Part shown: positions 36,087 through 44,461 of the stretch, in pieces
Layout: each line of letters opens with the position of its first letter
Numbering within the stretch: the stretch's first letter is position 1
NCBI RefSeq assembly: GCF_900086985.1
Contig: NZ_LT593974.1
Coordinates: 1,054,001 to 1,118,000 of the forward strand
Source of the DNA: Halomonas sp. HL-93
GTDB lineage: Bacteria; Pseudomonadota; Gammaproteobacteria; Pseudomonadales; Halomonadaceae
Length of the DNA: 64,000 nt
Reading direction: 5' to 3'
Translations under genes and position numbers: made by a program
The notes under the pieces: generated by a model
Seen by the model: only the letters and a program-made list of their open reading frames with translations
The model's database searches: none
What the model was told of the DNA's origin: nothing

Positions 36087-37604
36087 ATGGCCATGGAAAT
36101 CCTCGAATCGATAGTAGGCCCGATGCGTGATGGCCTTTATGCCGTCATGATGCCGGTCAGCGACTTTATCTGGAGCTATATTCTGGTTTACCTGCTGCTA
36201 GGGGCTGGGGTGTGGTTTACGGTTATCACCCGTGGTATGCAGTTTCGATTGTTCGCCCACATGGCTCGTGTCACGGTAACCGCCAGGGGGGCTGGCGAAG
36301 GTATTAGCGGCTTCCAGGCGTTTGCTACATCGATGGCCGCGCGTATTGGTACCGGCAACCTCGCTGGGGTGGCACTAGCGCTATGGATTGGCGGCCCAGG
36401 GGCGATTTTTTGGATGTGGGTGACCGCGCTGGTGGGCTTCGCCACTGCTTTCATCGAATCCACGCTGGCCCAGGTCTACAAACACCGCAATGAAGATGGC
36501 GTATTTCGTGGTGGACCTGCCTACTATATTGAGCGTTGCCTGGGATGGCGCTGGCTGGGGTCGCTGTTCGCGGTATTTTTGATTATCGCCTACGGCCTTG
36601 CTTTCAATGCCGCGCAGTCCAATACCATTGCCCAGGGCATGAGCGGGGCGTTTGGCGTACCCAGTTGGTTAACGGGGGTGGTGATCGCCATCTTGGCGGG
36701 CTGTGTGATTTATGGGGGCCTTAAATCGGTGGCGCGTACCGCCGAGAAAATCGTACCGGTGATGGCGATTGCCTATCTGCTGGTGGCGCTGTGGATTCTA
36801 ATTGCCAATATCTCCGCTGTACCCGATATGCTCTCGCTGATCGTGATGAGTGCCTTTGGGTTTGGTCCCGCCGTGGGTGGTGCAGCGGGCTACGCGATCA
36901 AGGCAGCGATGGAAAACGGCATCAAGCGCGGTCTGTTTTCCAACGAGGCGGGTATGGGGTCGACGCCCAACGCTGCCGCCCAGGCGACTGTAAAACACCC
37001 CGCCGCCCAGGGGCTGGTGCAGTCGTTTGGTGTGTTTGTCGATACAATCGTGATCTGTAGCTGCACGGCGGTGGTGATCCTGCTGTCCGGCGTATACGAG
37101 CGGCTGCTGTCTGAATCAGCGGGGGATAGCATCGAAGGCATTCAACTGACACAGGATGCTATGGTCGATCACCTGGGCGGCTTCGGGGAAATCTTTATCG
37201 CCTTGGCGATCTTCTTCTTCGCCTTCACCTCAATTTTGGCTAACTTCTCGTTTTCGTCGGTGAATATCGAGTACCTGTTCCGCCGCCATGCGCAAAAAGC
37301 GGTCAACGTCTTTAAAGTGATTATCATAGCCATGGTACTGATTGGATCGGTAGCAGAGCTCACCGTGGTGTGGGACTTCGCCGACCTGGCGATGGGGCTG
37401 ATGGCTACTACCAACCTGTTTGCCATTCTCATCATGGGGCCAATCGCCGTGTCGGTGCTGAAAGATTACGAGCGCCAACGTCGGGACGGCATCAAAGAGC
37501 CGGTCTTCGACCCCTCGGTGCTCAAACACCCCGAACTCGTTGATGACGATGTATGGCCGATCAAGCCAGAAGCGCCTTCAAATCCGCCAGCGCGGGATTC
37601 ATAA
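36087..37604 (+). CDS. Sodium:alanine/glycine symporter (AGCS family)
   Basis: A 505-residue inner-membrane transporter with about eleven helices of the alanine-or-glycine:cation symporter family. Family blocks are clear: GISGFQAFATSMAARIGTGNLAGVALAL, FWMWVTALVGFATAFIESTLAQVYK, GGPAYYIERCLG, and the late block GLFSNEAGMGSTPNAAA. GGAG lies just upstream of both ATG 36087 and ATG 36093; the latter has the better spacing, so the true start may be two codons later. Sodium coupling fits a salt-adapted host. It stands alone and ends in a hairpin at 37641. Confidence 0.92.
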   Translation: MAMEILESIVGPMRDGLYAVMMPVSDFIWSYILVYLLLGAGVWFTVITRGMQFRLFAHMARVTVTARGAGEGISGFQAFATSMAARIGTGNLAGVALALWIGGPGAIFWMWVTALVGFATAFIESTLAQVYKHRNEDGVFRGGPAYYIERCLGWRWLGSLFAVFLIIAYGLAFNAAQSNTIAQGMSGAFGVPSWLTGVVIAILAGCVIYGGLKSVARTAEKIVPVMAIAYLLVALWILIANISAVPDMLSLIVMSAFGFGPAVGGAAGYAIKAAMENGIKRGLFSNEAGMGSTPNAAAQATVKHPAAQGLVQSFGVFVDTIVICSCTAVVILLSGVYERLLSESAGDSIEGIQLTQDAMVDHLGGFGEIFIALAIFFFAFTSILANFSFSSVNIEYLFRRHAQKAVNVFKVIIIAMVLIGSVAELTVVWDFADLAMGLMATTNLFAILIMGPIAVSVLKDYERQRRDGIKEPVFDPSVLKHPELVDDDVWPIKPEAPSNPPARDS

Positions 37605-37640
37605 CGTTTTAGTAGAACCTCAGACGTAATAGTGACTTTT

Positions 37641-37662
37641 AGCGGCCTGCGGGCCGCTTTCT
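37641..37662 (+). terminator. Terminator after the AGCS symporter
   Basis: A 7-bp stem (AGCGGCC 37641-37647, GGCCGCT 37652-37658) with a 4-nt loop, followed by TTTCT; it lies between convergent genes. Confidence 0.78.
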
Positions 37663-37665
37663 AGT

Positions 37666-39054
37666 TCACTCCTGGCCATCGGCCTCGATAAACGCCTTGG
37701 CTCTTGGATCCTGCATGTAAGCAACATTGAGGCGTAACCAAGAGGTGGCTTGATGATCTGGCAGAAATAAATGCCCAGGCGAAAGTGTAACCCCGCAATG
37801 CTTTGCTGTTGCCTCGATTGTATCGAGCCGCGAGGCAGGCGGCTTTGCCCAAATGAACATGCCGCCTGTTGGCTCGGTAAATATTTCCCATTGGGCCTGC
37901 TTCAACTGGGTCAGGGCGATAGACATCTGGTTGGAAAGCCGACTACGCAGCCGTTCAGTCAATTTTCGGTAGCTGCCATTTTGTAGCATGATGGTGACTA
38001 CCTGCTCTGCAAAATGGGGCGCAGAAATGCTGGTTAGCATCTTGATGTCGACCAAGCGTTGAACCCAGGCGGCAGGTGCGGCGATGAACCCGACGCGCAG
38101 TGAAGAGGATAGACTTTTTGAAAAACTACCCAGATAGAACACACGATCAAGAGCATCCAACGTCGCTAAACGTGGTGTCGGCGTTTGCTGGAAATCGGCA
38201 TAGATATCGTCTTCGATAATCTGAAAATCGTACTGGTCAGCAAGTTGTAAAACACGGTGGGCAATGGCGGGTGCTAATGTGCTTCCCGTTGGGTTATGAA
38301 ACACACTGTTGGTATAGAGCAGCTTAGGGCGGTATTGCTTGAGTAGGTCGGTCAATCGCTCGATGTCTGGCCCATCGGTTAAGCGAGGGACGCCAATAAC
38401 GCGAACCCGTTGCAAATGCAGCAAACCAAAAAAGTTGTAATAGCCCGGCGATTCAACAAACACTACATCGTCAGGCGCCAGCAATAATCGCACTAATAAA
38501 TCAAGCGCATGGCTGCCACCGCCGGTGGTGACAACTTGCTGTTCGTTAGCATTAATCCCCAGGGTGCGAAGGCGCTCCTTGATCAAATAACGCAGTACCT
38601 GGGGCCCTTGCGGTGTGCTGTACTCGAAAATACCTGAACGGCTCTTGCGCGTGACTTGGCGAATGGCGTAAGTAAGGTCTTCTCCTTCGCGCCAATCGTT
38701 AGGTAACCAGCCGCAGCCCAGGTTCAATGACTGTTCATCGGTGTTAAACACGCCCCATAAGCCATTCGTCACTTCTTCCAATGGCGTTGATGACGCGGGT
38801 TGAACCAGTTTCAGCGCGTTATCTGCCACATAAAACCCCGAGCCAGGTTGCGAGCGCACAAGCCCTAATGCCACCAGCTGTTCGTAAGCTTCAATGACTG
38901 CATTGCGGCTGACGTTATGTGTTGCTGCTAAATGGCGTATCGAAGGGAGGCGACGCCCGCCTGTCGCTGCATGCTGCTGTATCCACTGGCGAATTTCCAC
39001 CTCAAGCTGTTTAGCCACGGAGATGGGCGCACGGCGGTTAATCGAGAATCTCAT
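37666..39054 (-). CDS. MocR-type regulator (GntR HTH plus aminotransferase-like domain)
   Basis: A 462-residue regulator with an N-terminal GntR winged helix (residues about 10-75: AKQLEVEIRQWI... LPSIRHLAATHNVSRNAVIEAYEQLVALGLV... GSGFYV) and a fold-type I aminotransferase domain. The PLP lysine is in YLGSFSKSLSSSLRVGF and the conserved TGGGSHALDLL and EDDIYADFQ are present, so it should bind PLP. MocR proteins generally sense PLP, an amine or an amino acid and control the divergent gene, here an MFS transporter 137 bp away. ATG 39054 is preferred over GTG 39069. Confidence 0.9.
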   Translation of the reverse strand: MRFSINRRAPISVAKQLEVEIRQWIQQHAATGGRRLPSIRHLAATHNVSRNAVIEAYEQLVALGLVRSQPGSGFYVADNALKLVQPASSTPLEEVTNGLWGVFNTDEQSLNLGCGWLPNDWREGEDLTYAIRQVTRKSRSGIFEYSTPQGPQVLRYLIKERLRTLGINANEQQVVTTGGGSHALDLLVRLLLAPDDVVFVESPGYYNFFGLLHLQRVRVIGVPRLTDGPDIERLTDLLKQYRPKLLYTNSVFHNPTGSTLAPAIAHRVLQLADQYDFQIIEDDIYADFQQTPTPRLATLDALDRVFYLGSFSKSLSSSLRVGFIAAPAAWVQRLVDIKMLTSISAPHFAEQVVTIMLQNGSYRKLTERLRSRLSNQMSIALTQLKQAQWEIFTEPTGGMFIWAKPPASRLDTIEATAKHCGVTLSPGHLFLPDHQATSWLRLNVAYMQDPRAKAFIEADGQE

Positions 39055-39191
39055 AACAAACTTGTCCACCTAAACTGTTCATGAAAACGGCAAAACAGTG
39101 TCTTGGTAATTGCGGCTAAGTGTACCTTACTGCTAGCCAGCAGAGCTGCGAGCGTAACGGTTCGATTGATTGCGCCTAGAGGAATAATGCC

Positions 39192-40358
39192 ATGAACCGT
39201 TACCCAGCGTTCTGCCTGTCGTTCGCGTTATGCATGATTACGACGGCGGTTAATTTACAAGCACCGCTTTATGACGCGCTGGCAGCGCAGGATGGCCTGG
39301 GTGTTGGGGCCACAACGCTTGCTTTTGCTTGTTACGTTGCTGGCATCATGCCGGTGTTGCTGGGGCTTAACGGGCTAGCCGACCGAGTGGGGCGTAAGCC
39401 GTTAATCCTTCTGACACTTCTATTGTGCCTAGTCGCTACCACGCTAACGCTAGTGACACCGGGGCTATGGGCGCTTGCTATTGCACGATTTCTGCTGGGC
39501 ATTGGCACCGCTTTTACGACGGCTATCGCGTCTGGCTATATGCAAATGCTGGTAGGCCGTCACGCTCATCAGAAAGCCACGCATTATGTGACGGCCAGCA
39601 CGGCATTGGGCTTTGGCTTGGGGGCAGCGGTGACCAGCGTGTTTATCCTTTTTGCACCAAGTGTCACACCACCCAGCCTGTGGCTTTACCTATGTGCTGC
39701 TGGCTTAGCGTTGGTGATGGTCATAACTCTGCCAGATGAAACAGTCCGCTCTAACGGGCGTGCCATGTGGCGTTTGCCGGCTTACCCGCACGGTACGCTA
39801 GGCTATGGGTTGGCGATTTTACTGGCTTGGGCAACGGTGGGTTTGGTGATCGCCATTTTACCTTCCACGCTTAACCAACACGGATTAAGCGCTTGGAGTG
39901 GTTTCGCTACTTTCGGCGTTTGCAGCGGTGGGGTGTTGTTTCAACCCTGGGCGAGAAAGCTTACGCCACATCGCGCGACAGCGCTTGGGTTATGTATTTT
40001 ACCCTTGGCATATGGACTGATCGCATGGGGCGCTATTGAAGGCTATCTAGTAGCCGTATTAGCGGGCACGCTTGCGGCCAGCAGTGCTTGCTACGGGTTT
40101 ATTTATTTAGGTGGACTAAGCGGCGTGCTGGCTGTCGCTAAAGACGTACCTAACGAGGCGAGCGCAGGTTATTTTTTAATGGCCTATATAGGATTTAGTC
40201 TGCCGGTGGTGGTCACGGGTGTGCTGGTTGATGCCACCGGTCATGCAGCCGCATTAACGCTGTTCGGTGGTGTGTTGCTGGCCGGTGTCAGCGTGGCCGG
40301 TTGGCTAGTCAAGCGGTCAGCAAGTCACGCGCATGAGCCGGGGTATGCGGATGGTTGA
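39192..40358 (+). CDS. MFS transporter
   Basis: A 388-residue major facilitator with about twelve helices. The loop 2-3 signature is GLADRVGRKPL and helix 4 reads ARFLLGIGTAFTTAIASGYM. AGAGGAAT precedes the ATG. Base composition is slightly more AT-rich than neighbours. It is divergent from the MocR regulator, which probably controls it; efflux of a compound linked to amino-acid or PLP metabolism is an inference, and the substrate is unknown. Confidence 0.85.
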   Translation: MNRYPAFCLSFALCMITTAVNLQAPLYDALAAQDGLGVGATTLAFACYVAGIMPVLLGLNGLADRVGRKPLILLTLLLCLVATTLTLVTPGLWALAIARFLLGIGTAFTTAIASGYMQMLVGRHAHQKATHYVTASTALGFGLGAAVTSVFILFAPSVTPPSLWLYLCAAGLALVMVITLPDETVRSNGRAMWRLPAYPHGTLGYGLAILLAWATVGLVIAILPSTLNQHGLSAWSGFATFGVCSGGVLFQPWARKLTPHRATALGLCILPLAYGLIAWGAIEGYLVAVLAGTLAASSACYGFIYLGGLSGVLAVAKDVPNEASAGYFLMAYIGFSLPVVVTGVLVDATGHAAALTLFGGVLLAGVSVAGWLVKRSASHAHEPGYADG

Positions 40359-40363
40359 GTATT

Positions 40364-41299
40364 TTAATGGGATGTCTCAACCAACAGCCCGCAGGAGGGC
40401 GCGGCCCATCGGGTGTCGGCGGTAAATACCACGTCACAAATCACCGGTGAGTAGTAACGGCGCACGTGTTCGTCAATATGCGCTCGCAGGGCGTCTTGTT
40501 GAGTAATGGAGGCATTGGGCGACGTGTCGGGGAGCACCACATGGACCATGACATAGAGTAACCGTCCTGGGCGCACTATACGGACGCGCACTTCTTGCGT
40601 GTCAGTGTCGGCGAGTGCCCGTGCGACGGCTTGGCGAACCGGCTCGGCAATGGCCTCTTCAGGACTTTTATTGAGCAGTTCCTGCAGCGATTGAGATGCC
40701 ATTCTCACCGGCACGCCGAGGCAAAGTAGTACGACAGCGATCACCAACACCGAATCCACATACGGCAGCACTGTGTGCCAGCCTAGCTGCTCGAACAGCA
40801 TGACCAAACAGAACGCGGCGAGCACGGCCGCCGAAATCACGCTGTTAACCACCCAGTTGAGTTTATCCGCACTCACTAATGGGCTGTGTACATGTTGTTG
40901 GCTTCGATGCATGACCCAGGCCGTTAGCGAACACACCGCCGTGGCAAATAGCGCGTAAAGTACCGCTAACCCGGCAGCGATCTCACGCCCTCCGCTGAGG
41001 AGCGCCGCGATGGCATCCACCAGGGCAAAAATCGAGACGCCTAGAATCAATAGCCCCTTGCACAGGTTTACCAGCGACTCAAAGTAGCTATAGCCAAACG
41101 GGTAAGACTCGCTGTCCGGGCGGCTGGCTAATTTGCTGACCTTGATGGTGACCAGCGCAACGCTGAAATAGATAAGGTTGAATAACCCGTCCAGCAAAAT
41201 GGCCTGGGAGTTGGAAGCCAGCGTCGCGGCAATGCCCGCACAGCCGATCAGCAGTGCCATCAAGGCGGAAAAGGCTAAAGTTCTGGATTCTGTCTTCAC
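40364..41299 (-). CDS. Cation diffusion facilitator family protein with substituted metal site
   Basis: A 311-residue CDF-fold transporter with about six membrane helices and a C-terminal ferredoxin-like domain. In YiiP-type zinc exporters the transport site is D-x3-D in helix 2 and H-x3-D in helix 5. Here helix 2 reads LLDGLFNLIYF (D-x3-N) and helix 5 reads DKLNWVVNSVIS (N-x3-N), so three of four ligands appear changed to asparagine. FGYSYFESLVNL in place of the usual PFGH/YGxxKxE block also differs. The protein may carry a different ion or substrate, or have lost transport. Start is GTG 41299. Confidence 0.8.
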   Translation of the reverse strand: MKTESRTLAFSALMALLIGCAGIAATLASNSQAILLDGLFNLIYFSVALVTIKVSKLASRPDSESYPFGYSYFESLVNLCKGLLILGVSIFALVDAIAALLSGGREIAAGLAVLYALFATAVCSLTAWVMHRSQQHVHSPLVSADKLNWVVNSVISAAVLAAFCLVMLFEQLGWHTVLPYVDSVLVIAVVLLCLGVPVRMASQSLQELLNKSPEEAIAEPVRQAVARALADTDTQEVRVRIVRPGRLLYVMVHVVLPDTSPNASITQQDALRAHIDEHVRRYYSPVICDVVFTADTRWAAPSCGLLVETSH

Positions 41300-41421
41300 G
41301 AACGTTTCTGCTCCGATGCCTACCTAACAAAAAGTGGGAAAGCATAGCAATATCATGGGTTGTCTCAAAAAATGAAGGCTAAATAACCTCTTCTGGATGA
41401 AAGGCGCTTTTAAAGGCTGTT

Positions 41422-41453
41422 TTTGTAAGAGATTGCCGACATGGTTTGTAAGA
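41422..41453 (+). repeat. Direct repeat TTTGTAAGA upstream of the T6SS module
   Basis: TTTGTAAGA occurs at 41422-41430 and 41445-41453, 23 bp apart (about two helical turns), about 100 bp before vgrG. It could be a regulator site; no known consensus matched. Confidence 0.4.
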
Positions 41454-41549
41454 TATTAACCCTTTGTGCAGTGAAGGGGTTGCCTTGCTTTCTGGTGCCG
41501 CTACTCTGATCGTTTCTCATTAGCAGATAACGATCCAGGGAGCGGGATT

Positions 41550-43664
41550 ATGTCTGAAAGGCTGGGGGCGGATAAGACAGGTTTGCAATTCACCCTGACA
41601 CTTCCGGGGGTGGATGACGTGGCGGTGATCGACTTCACCCACCGCGAATCGCTCTCCCAACCCTTCGAGCTGGCGCTGAACCTGGCCAGCCGCGATGGCA
41701 GCCTGGACGCCGTCGAGCTGCTGGATCGTGAAGCGTCATTAACCATCTGGCAGGACGGCGAAGCGCTGCGCCGGGTGCACGGCATTGTCAGCGAATTTGG
41801 CCGGGGCGACCGAGGCCACCGGCGCACCTTCTACTCGCTGGTGCTGCGCCCCGCTTTGTGGCGGCTTTCTCTGCGCCACAACTCGCGGATCTTCCAGAAA
41901 GTCGACCCGCTCACCATCATCAATACCCTGTGCGACGAGCGCGGCATCCGCGACGTGGCCTTTGCAGTCACTCGCGAGCTCCCCGAACGTGAGTACTGCG
42001 TGCAGTACCGCGAGACCGACCTCGCCTTTATCGAGCGCCTGGCCGCCGAAGAGGGGCTGTTTTATTTCCATGAGTTTGAAGCAAGCGACGGCGGCGCCCA
42101 TCGGCTGGTGTTTGCCGATGACCCGCAGCTACTCACTAGCCTCGGCGAGCGCAGCTATCACAGCCGTGCCGGAGGCACCGCTCCCATGCGCCATGTGCGC
42201 AAGCTCAGCCACACCGCCCGGGTAGCGAGTTCATCCGCCACGCTAAAAGACTACAGCTTTAAAAATCCCGCCTATGCACAGCTCCACGACCACCTGGGCC
42301 GTGATGTAGAAGACCATGGACAGCAGGTCGATTACGAACACTACGACTACCCCGGCCGCTATAAGCAGGATGCCTCCGGCAAACCCTTTACCCGCATTCG
42401 CCTGGAACAGCTGCGCCGCGAGGCGATTACCGCCAGTGCCGAAAGCGACCTGCCAGAACTGGCCCCCGGCCTGCGTTTCACGCTGACCGACCACGACACC
42501 GACAGCCTCAACCGCGACTGGCAGGCCATCGAAGTACGCCACGTCGGCGAGCAGCCCCAGGCGCTGGAAGAGGACGGCATCACGCAGGGTGACGCTGCCG
42601 GGATGACTCGTTATCACAACCAGGTCACGCTGATTCCCGGCGATGCGCCCTGGCGCGCCACGCCCAACCCAAAACCACGGGTGGATGGCCCCCAGGTCGC
42701 CTTCGTGGTCGGCCCCGACGGCGAAGAGATTCACTGCGATGAGCACGGTCGGGTCAAGGTCCAGTTCCCCTGGGATCGCTACGCCGAACCCAATGAAACG
42801 GCGAGCTGCTGGGTGCGGGTTGCCCAGGGTTGGGCGGGCGGCGGCTACGGCAGCATCGCCATCCCGCGCATCGGCCACGAAGTGATTGTCTCGTTTCTGG
42901 AAGGCGACCCGGATCAGCCCTTAATCACCGGGCGCACCTACCCCGCCGTTAATACCGCGCCGTATCCATTGCCGGAACACAAGACCCGCACGGTACTACG
43001 CACCCAAAGCCACAAGGCCGACGGCTTCAACGAGCTGCGCTTTGAAGACGAAGCCGGGGAAGAGCAAATCTGGCTCCACGCCCAGAAAGATTTAGAGCTG
43101 CTCACGCTCAACGACCGCAGCGAAGAGATCCGCCGCGACAGCCACCTCAAGGTGCATAACGACCGCATCAGCGAGATCGACAACGACGATCACCACACGG
43201 TGCATAACAACCGCCATACGAAGGTAGACGGCGACGACCACCTGATAATCGACGGCTCCCGCCACGAGAAGAGCGGCCGAGCGCACCTGCTGGAAGCAGG
43301 ACGGGAAGTGCATCAAAAATCAGGCGGCAAAACGGTGATCGATGCCGGGGCCGAAATCACCCTCAAAGCCGGGGGAAGCTTCGTCAAACTTGATCCTAGC
43401 GGGATTACCATCGTTGGTGCTCAGGTCAAGATCAACTCTGGGGGTAGCCCCGGTGTGGGAAGTGGGCAGGCGGTAATAGATGCCCTATTGCCAGGGCATG
43501 TAGCAACCGAGCGCCATGAGCGTATTGCCCCCTTGCAGCAAGACCAACTGATGACGGCTGCCTTGCAAGGTGCCGCGGTGGTTGAGGTATGCCAACGGCT
43601 GAAGGACGGCAATAACGATAGTGTTGATCGCTGTGCTTTGGGGGATCAATGCCCATGTCGCTAA
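41550..43664 (+). CDS. vgrG: Type VI secretion system spike protein VgrG
   Basis: A 704-residue VgrG. Residues 1-~380 are the gp27-like base (FTHRESLSQPFELALNLAS, YCVQYRETDLAFIERLAAEEGLFYFHE), followed by the gp5-like OB fold (DEHGRVKVQFPWDR, SCWVRVAQGWAGGGYGSIAIPRIGHEVIVSFLEGDPDQPLITGRTYPA) and the triple-stranded needle (DUF2345 type, residues about 500-620, with repeated His/Asp/Val segments). A ~75-residue tail after GITIVGAQVKINSGG carries GSPGVGSG and ends CALGDQCPCR; such tails often recruit cargo. It overlaps the DUF4123 gene by 16 bp. No tss structural genes are present, so this is an orphan VgrG island served by a T6SS coded elsewhere. Confidence 0.95.
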   Translation: MSERLGADKTGLQFTLTLPGVDDVAVIDFTHRESLSQPFELALNLASRDGSLDAVELLDREASLTIWQDGEALRRVHGIVSEFGRGDRGHRRTFYSLVLRPALWRLSLRHNSRIFQKVDPLTIINTLCDERGIRDVAFAVTRELPEREYCVQYRETDLAFIERLAAEEGLFYFHEFEASDGGAHRLVFADDPQLLTSLGERSYHSRAGGTAPMRHVRKLSHTARVASSSATLKDYSFKNPAYAQLHDHLGRDVEDHGQQVDYEHYDYPGRYKQDASGKPFTRIRLEQLRREAITASAESDLPELAPGLRFTLTDHDTDSLNRDWQAIEVRHVGEQPQALEEDGITQGDAAGMTRYHNQVTLIPGDAPWRATPNPKPRVDGPQVAFVVGPDGEEIHCDEHGRVKVQFPWDRYAEPNETASCWVRVAQGWAGGGYGSIAIPRIGHEVIVSFLEGDPDQPLITGRTYPAVNTAPYPLPEHKTRTVLRTQSHKADGFNELRFEDEAGEEQIWLHAQKDLELLTLNDRSEEIRRDSHLKVHNDRISEIDNDDHHTVHNNRHTKVDGDDHLIIDGSRHEKSGRAHLLEAGREVHQKSGGKTVIDAGAEITLKAGGSFVKLDPSGITIVGAQVKINSGGSPGVGSGQAVIDALLPGHVATERHERIAPLQQDQLMTAALQGAAVVEVCQRLKDGNNDSVDRCALGDQCPCR

Positions 43665-44461
43665 GAACGCCGTCGCTATCGGTCTTTTATTTGATTGACT
43701 TAGCTCTCTATCCACAGCTGTTACAACAGATGTTCGAAATAGACGAACGCCCCGCCTACGAGCAGCTGTATTTGCAAACGGCCTACGCCCAGCATGCGCA
43801 ACAAGGGCCAATCCTGATGAGCTTTTCAACGGCTAGCGCCCATGATGCCGCATCACGTTGGGTACAGCAGGGCGCCGCGATCGCACTGTATAGCGATGCA
43901 ACCCTGGCGGAAGTCGCTGCGCATTACCGGCAATTAACTCATGTCGACCGCCAAGAGGGGCCGCTCGCCCTGTTTCGCTATGCTGATTCGCGGCTATACG
44001 GCGGATTGGCCGGGGCATTGACCGAGGGCGAAACGCACGCGTTGCTAGGGCCCATCAAAGCCATAAGTGGCGTTGCCAACGGTGAGGCATGGCGGCTTGA
44101 GTCGCCAGTGCCTGGGGATGAACCGCTAGGCAAGTTCAGTTTGACAGCTGACCACGAACAGGCCCTGCAACGGACCCGTGATCAAGCGTTCTGCCAGCAG
44201 TTGGCCAGTGATCATGGCCTTTCAACTTCGCTGGCGCAGCAATGGCTCCAGCAAATGGAAGCGCTGCCTTTTACGACGGAATCTGCGCGCTGGGAAGGGT
44301 GCAGCCTCCTTGCCGCGTCTGACTATCGTACGCCGCTCTCGCCAAGCCATATGCAGCAACTGAAAGCACATAAGGGTTCCCGGCAAGCACTGCTGGATGA
44401 GTTGCAAACGCTGGTCAATGAGCAAGCTCCTTTAGCAGAAACCGATGGTGACCCCCGATGA
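43649..44461 (+). CDS. DUF4123 T6SS effector chaperone/adaptor (Tap/TEC type)
   Basis: A 270-residue DUF4123 protein; these adaptors load effectors onto VgrG tails and are coded between vgrG and the effector, as here. The N-terminal part has the typical FYLIDLALYPQLLQQMFEIDERPAYEQLY and later QGPILMSFS and FRYADSRLYGGLAGALTEGE, matching the family pattern of aromatic and R-x-x-D residues. It overlaps vgrG by 16 bp and the effector by 4 bp, so all three are translationally coupled. Confidence 0.88.
   Translation: MPMSLRTPSLSVFYLIDLALYPQLLQQMFEIDERPAYEQLYLQTAYAQHAQQGPILMSFSTASAHDAASRWVQQGAAIALYSDATLAEVAAHYRQLTHVDRQEGPLALFRYADSRLYGGLAGALTEGETHALLGPIKAISGVANGEAWRLESPVPGDEPLGKFSLTADHEQALQRTRDQAFCQQLASDHGLSTSLAQQWLQQMEALPFTTESARWEGCSLLAASDYRTPLSPSHMQQLKAHKGSRQALLDELQTLVNEQAPLAETDGDPR

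Noticed and set aside
42243..42878. Long antisense frame in vgrG
   Set aside because: Complement of a strongly conserved VgrG; no independent support.
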